Assembly: GCA_015067895.1 (NCBI GenBank)
Contig: SVLP01000037.1
Location: forward strand, 1-24,805
DNA from: Oscillospiraceae bacterium
Lineage (GTDB): Bacteria; Bacillota_A; Clostridia; Oscillospirales; Oscillospiraceae
Length of the DNA stretch: 24,805 nucleotides
Direction of reading: 5' to 3'
Shown: piece after piece, positions 21,616 to 24,805 of the stretch
Position numbering within the stretch: the stretch's first letter is position 1
How the letters are laid out: each line of letters opens with the position of its first letter
Translations under genes and position numbers: made by a program
The notes under the pieces: generated by a model
Database searches by the model: none
Told to the model about the DNA's origin: nothing
The model's input: only the letters and a program-made list of their open reading frames with translations

Positions 21616-24600
21616 ATGAAAAAGATCACAGCAAAGCGTCTTCTGGCCTTCGTTCTGGCACTGGCCATGGTCATCGGCATGTTCCCCGCCATGACCGCCT
21701 CCGCCGTTGAGGAGGAGTCCTCCACCGTCAAGATCGGTGCTGAGGTTCTGCTCGAGAGCGAATACTGGCAGGAGTACCTGAGCGGCAAGAGCGTGGCCCT
21801 GTTCACCAACCAGGTCTGCGTGGATGCCGAGATGAACCACCTGGCCGACAAGCTGGCCGCCTCCGAAAGCATCAACCTGGTGTGCCTGTTCGGCGGCGAG
21901 CACGGCCTGCGCGGCGCTGCCCAGGCCGGCGCAGCAGTTCCCCACTGCATCGACGCCACCACCGGCCTCATCAACTGGAGCCTGTACTCCGGCGGCACCA
22001 TCGACACCGAGGCCCTGGGCATCGCTGCCCTGGATGAGGGCATGGAGAACCCCTCCAGCCCCAACCGTCCCACCCGTGCCATGTTCACCGGCAACAACGG
22101 CAAGTGGTACGAGCCCATCGACGTCATCCTGTTCGACCTGCAGGAGATCGGCTCCAAGACCTGGACTTACCTGTACAACCTGGCTGACCTGATGGCCGCC
22201 TGTGTCGAGGCAAAGAAGTTCTACGGTCAGGAAGTCGAGCTGATCGTGCTGGATCGTCCCTCCCCCATCAGCTCCGATGTGGTCGAGGGCACCATGCATG
22301 CCTCCAACAACCAGACCGGCTTCGCCCGCTTCCCCCTGCCCTCCCGCTATGGCCTGACCATGGGTGAGGTCGCTCTGATGTACCAGGGCGAGGGCTGGAG
22401 CTACTTCTGGCAGAAGACCTATCCCGGCGGCCCCGAGAACCTCTACGGCTCCACCACCTCCCTGTCCAGCAAGACCTACAAGGGTCTGTGGCCCTGGGAG
22501 AACGAGGTCGAGGAGGGCGACTCCGACGAGATCATCGCCATCAAGGAGAAGCTGACCGCCAACTTCGCCGACAAGCTGTCCTTCGCTGACTGCCCCGTCA
22601 CCGTCATCCCCTGCGAGGGCTACACCCGCGACATGTACTGGGATGAGACCGGCCTGGAGTTCATCCTGCCCTCTCCCAACATGCCCACCGCCGAGGCCTG
22701 CCTGGTCTACACCGGCACCGTCTGGTTCGAGGGTCTGCCCATCAACGAGGGCCGCGGCACCACCCAGCCCTTCACCACCATCTCCGCTCCCTATATCACC
22801 GATGCCGATGCTCTGGCTGAGCGTCTGAACGGCTTCGGCCTGGACGGCGTCATCTTCCGCCCCGTCCACACCACCACCCTGTCCACCAACCAGCTGCTCT
22901 CCGGTACCGACTATGTCGGCAAGCTGGCCCACGGCGTGCAGATCCATGTCACCGACAAGCGGGCCTTCTCTCCCATCGAGATGCAGACCTACCTGAACCT
23001 GACCCTGCAGGCCATGTACGGCTGGGAGACCAAGGCCGAGCAGAAGGACGGCGACCACTTCTACTCCCACTACCAGCTGGACTACCGCTCCGGCTCCGAC
23101 TGGGTGTCCGCTGATACCGCCGCCTTCCCCAAGGGCGCTTCCGACGAGCAGATCGTGGCCGAGGCCAACAGAATGCTGGCTCTGATGGACGAGCAGACCG
23201 CTGATTACAAGGTCATGCGCGAGAAGTACCTGCTGGACGAGTACAATGTCCCCGCTGACAAGGAGCTGGTCAATACCCTGGAGCCCCAGGTCATGCTGGG
23301 CGCCGAGGTCTACCTGAAGTCCAATCAGTACGGCCGCAAGATCGCCCTGGTCACCAACCAGTCCGGCGTCACCTCCGACCTGGAGCACATCGTTGATGCT
23401 CTGAACGACAAGTCCGATGTGGAGATCGTCTCCGTCATCACCACCGGCAATGGCCTGCGCGGCGAGTTCCAGACTGCTGAGGACGGTGTCTACACCGATG
23501 CCAAGACCGGCCTGACCGTCTACCGCGTCCACGAAAACGGCATCCCCGCCGAGGCTCTGGCCAATGTTCAGGACATCGTTTTCGATATCCAGGACACCGG
23601 CTCCCGCTGCAACGGCACTGTGGAATTCATGGCCCAGTGCATTGAGGCCGCCAAGGCTGCCGACATCACCTTCACCGTTCTGGATCGTCCCAACCCCGTC
23701 GGTGCTGCCGCCGTTGAGGGCCCCGTGGACACTGCCTATGGCATCTCCACCCGCCACGGCATGACCAATGGCGAGCTGGCCTTCTACCTGGCCAAGAAGC
23801 TGGGCTTCGAGAACGCCGGTGTCGTCAAGATGTTCGGCTACACCCGGGATATGCTGTGGGCCGACACCGGTCTGCAGTTCATCCAGACCGACCGCCGGAT
23901 CGGCGCCGCCGAGGCTCTGCTGACCTACGCCTCCCTGGGCTGGCTGGAGGGCATCGAGTCCGTCTCCTACGGCTGGGGCACCACCAAGACCTATGAGTTC
24001 TTCGGCGCACCCTACATGAAGGACGACATGGTCGATTTCGCCAACGCTCTGAATGAGCTGGAGCTGCCCGGCGTCCGCTTCCGTCTGGCTGCCATGACTC
24101 CCTGGAACAACACCACCGAGCTGGCTGACATCCGCTACCCCGCCGAGGCCTGCTACGGTGTGCAGATGCACATCCTGGACGAGGAGGCCTACAGCGCCAT
24201 CGACACCATCCTGGGCATCCTGTACACCATGAAGGAGTTCTTCCCCGATGAGTTCTCCCTCTCCGAGCAGTTCAACGAGATCGTCGGCTCCGCTGTCATC
24301 GCCGACGGCATCAACAACGACCGCAGTCTGCCCGAGCTGATGGATTCCTACAAGGACGATCTGGCCGAGTTCAAGACCGCCCGTCAGGACTGCCTGATCT
24401 ACGGCGACGAAGCCGAGTCCTATGTGGACTACCTGGTCGACACCATGTCCCTGCGCGACAAGGTCACCCAGATGATGATGGTTGACTTCCGCAAGTGGGG
24501 CGCAACCGCCGAATCTTCCACCGACTTCACCGAGATGAACGACGAAGTCCGCAAGATCATCGAGGACTACAACTTCGGCTCCATCATCCTGTTCGCCAAC

Positions 24601-24805
24601 AACATCAAGGAGACCGAGCAGTCCTTCAATCTGGTCTACGCCATGCAGGAAGCCGCCACCAAGGACGGCGGCCTGGCCCTCATCATCTGCGCCGACCAGG
24701 AGGGTGGCTCCGTCTACCGTCTGGGCTCCGGCACCGCCCTGCCCGGCAACATGGCTCTGGGCGCAACCTACGCCGCCAACGGCACCAAGTACGCCCTGCA
24801 CGCCG
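21616..24805 (+). CDS. Secreted peptidoglycan glycosidase fusion: NamZ (GH171) + degenerate NamZ + NagZ-type GH3, 3' end missing
   Basis: At least 1063 aa, open at the window edge. A signal peptide (KK-ITAKR, hydrophobic core, ASA cut after residue 30) indicates export. Domain 1 (about 38-530) is DUF1343/NamZ, an exo-beta-N-acetylmuramidase family, with GGE95-H96-GLRG, S353PNMPT and E378GRGTT. Domain 2 (about 558-930) has the same fold landmarks (VLDRPNPVG, VEGP, RHGMTNGEL) but has lost these motifs. Domain 3 (from about 935) is a GH3 N-terminal domain of NagZ type, with ICAD1027QEGGSVYRLGSGTALPGNMALGAT. In Bacillus, separate NamZ and NagZ remove MurNAc and GlcNAc in turn from wall fragments; here they are one polypeptide. 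AGAAAGG lies 14 bases before the ATG, rather far. The C-terminus, including the GH3 catalytic parts and any wall anchor, is not visible. Confidence 0.9.
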   Translation, partial: MKKITAKRLLAFVLALAMVIGMFPAMTASAVEEESSTVKIGAEVLLESEYWQEYLSGKSVALFTNQVCVDAEMNHLADKLAASESINLVCLFGGEHGLRGAAQAGAAVPHCIDATTGLINWSLYSGGTIDTEALGIAALDEGMENPSSPNRPTRAMFTGNNGKWYEPIDVILFDLQEIGSKTWTYLYNLADLMAACVEAKKFYGQEVELIVLDRPSPISSDVVEGTMHASNNQTGFARFPLPSRYGLTMGEVALMYQGEGWSYFWQKTYPGGPENLYGSTTSLSSKTYKGLWPWENEVEEGDSDEIIAIKEKLTANFADKLSFADCPVTVIPCEGYTRDMYWDETGLEFILPSPNMPTAEACLVYTGTVWFEGLPINEGRGTTQPFTTISAPYITDADALAERLNGFGLDGVIFRPVHTTTLSTNQLLSGTDYVGKLAHGVQIHVTDKRAFSPIEMQTYLNLTLQAMYGWETKAEQKDGDHFYSHYQLDYRSGSDWVSADTAAFPKGASDEQIVAEANRMLALMDEQTADYKVMREKYLLDEYNVPADKELVNTLEPQVMLGAEVYLKSNQYGRKIALVTNQSGVTSDLEHIVDALNDKSDVEIVSVITTGNGLRGEFQTAEDGVYTDAKTGLTVYRVHENGIPAEALANVQDIVFDIQDTGSRCNGTVEFMAQCIEAAKAADITFTVLDRPNPVGAAAVEGPVDTAYGISTRHGMTNGELAFYLAKKLGFENAGVVKMFGYTRDMLWADTGLQFIQTDRRIGAAEALLTYASLGWLEGIESVSYGWGTTKTYEFFGAPYMKDDMVDFANALNELELPGVRFRLAAMTPWNNTTELADIRYPAEACYGVQMHILDEEAYSAIDTILGILYTMKEFFPDEFSLSEQFNEIVGSAVIADGINNDRSLPELMDSYKDDLAEFKTARQDCLIYGDEAESYVDYLVDTMSLRDKVTQMMMVDFRKWGATAESSTDFTEMNDEVRKIIEDYNFGSIILFANNIKETEQSFNLVYAMQEAATKDGGLALIICADQEGGSVYRLGSGTALPGNMALGATYAANGTKYALHA

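Noticed and set aside
21355..24801. Minus-strand frame of 1148 codons
   Set aside because: It lies opposite the NamZ-NagZ gene, whose plus-strand protein has a signal peptide and clear motifs. The minus frame is repetitive Gly/Val/Leu/Asp/Gln sequence produced by the codon bias of the real gene.

Overview
The window is one continuous chromosomal segment of a GC-rich Gram-positive anaerobe, most likely a Clostridia member of the Oscillospiraceae/Ruminococcaceae type. This rests on gene content and order (sepF and divIVA, T-box-controlled ileS, MutL with an endonuclease motif and no mutH, hfq after miaA), strong AGGAGG-type ribosome binding sites and many TGC-extended -10 promoters. The species cannot be named from the sequence alone.

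Layout. 1-1729: the 3' part of rpsB, then tsf and its terminator. 1778-2677: a repeat-bounded element carrying a REP-associated tyrosine transposase (RAYT) and four copies of a 20-bp perfect palindrome. 2701-12381: tRNA modification, mismatch repair and RNA chaperone genes on the + strand: miaB, mutS, a CPBP membrane protease, mutL, a small unknown gene, a Nudix hydrolase, a small membrane protein, miaA and hfq. 12695-14810: yggS, sepF and divIVA. 14815-18074: an isoleucine T-box leader and ileS. 18092-18254: a hairpin-rich repeat. 18336-18900: tRNA-Thr and two identical tRNA-Tyr genes, each tRNA-Tyr followed by a terminator and a modular hairpin array. 19131-21283: an unknown 195-aa protein and an NCS2/AzgA-type purine permease. 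21349 to the window end: a promoter, a structured leader of about 230 nt, and a large secreted peptidoglycan-degrading fusion protein that runs off the edge.

How the genes fit together. rpsB/tsf and ileS serve translation. MiaA and MiaB act in sequence on A37 of tRNAs that read UNN codons, and the two tRNA-Tyr copies carry the A36-A37-A38 motif MiaA needs. MutS and MutL form the mismatch repair pair, and the Nudix protein may clean oxidised nucleotides. SepF and DivIVA are division proteins. The last gene joins NamZ (exo-beta-N-acetylmuramidase), a second NamZ-like domain without the first domain's conserved motifs, and a NagZ-type GH3 domain. In Bacillus, NamZ and NagZ are separate enzymes acting one after the other on cell wall fragments.

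The gaps between genes are full of repeats. A long palindromic element occurs four times (about 4.3, 9.8, 12.5 and 15.1 kb). At least two copies sit inside larger elements that end in TGTAGGG...CCCTACA, the same outer ends as the RAYT element, which suggests the RAYT may mobilise them in trans. One copy lies between the T-box terminator and the ileS start codon. The most notable items are the NamZ-NamZ-NagZ fusion with its unexplained leader, the RAYT/TGTAGGG repeat system, and the paired arrays of hairpins with changing stems after the tRNA-Tyr genes.
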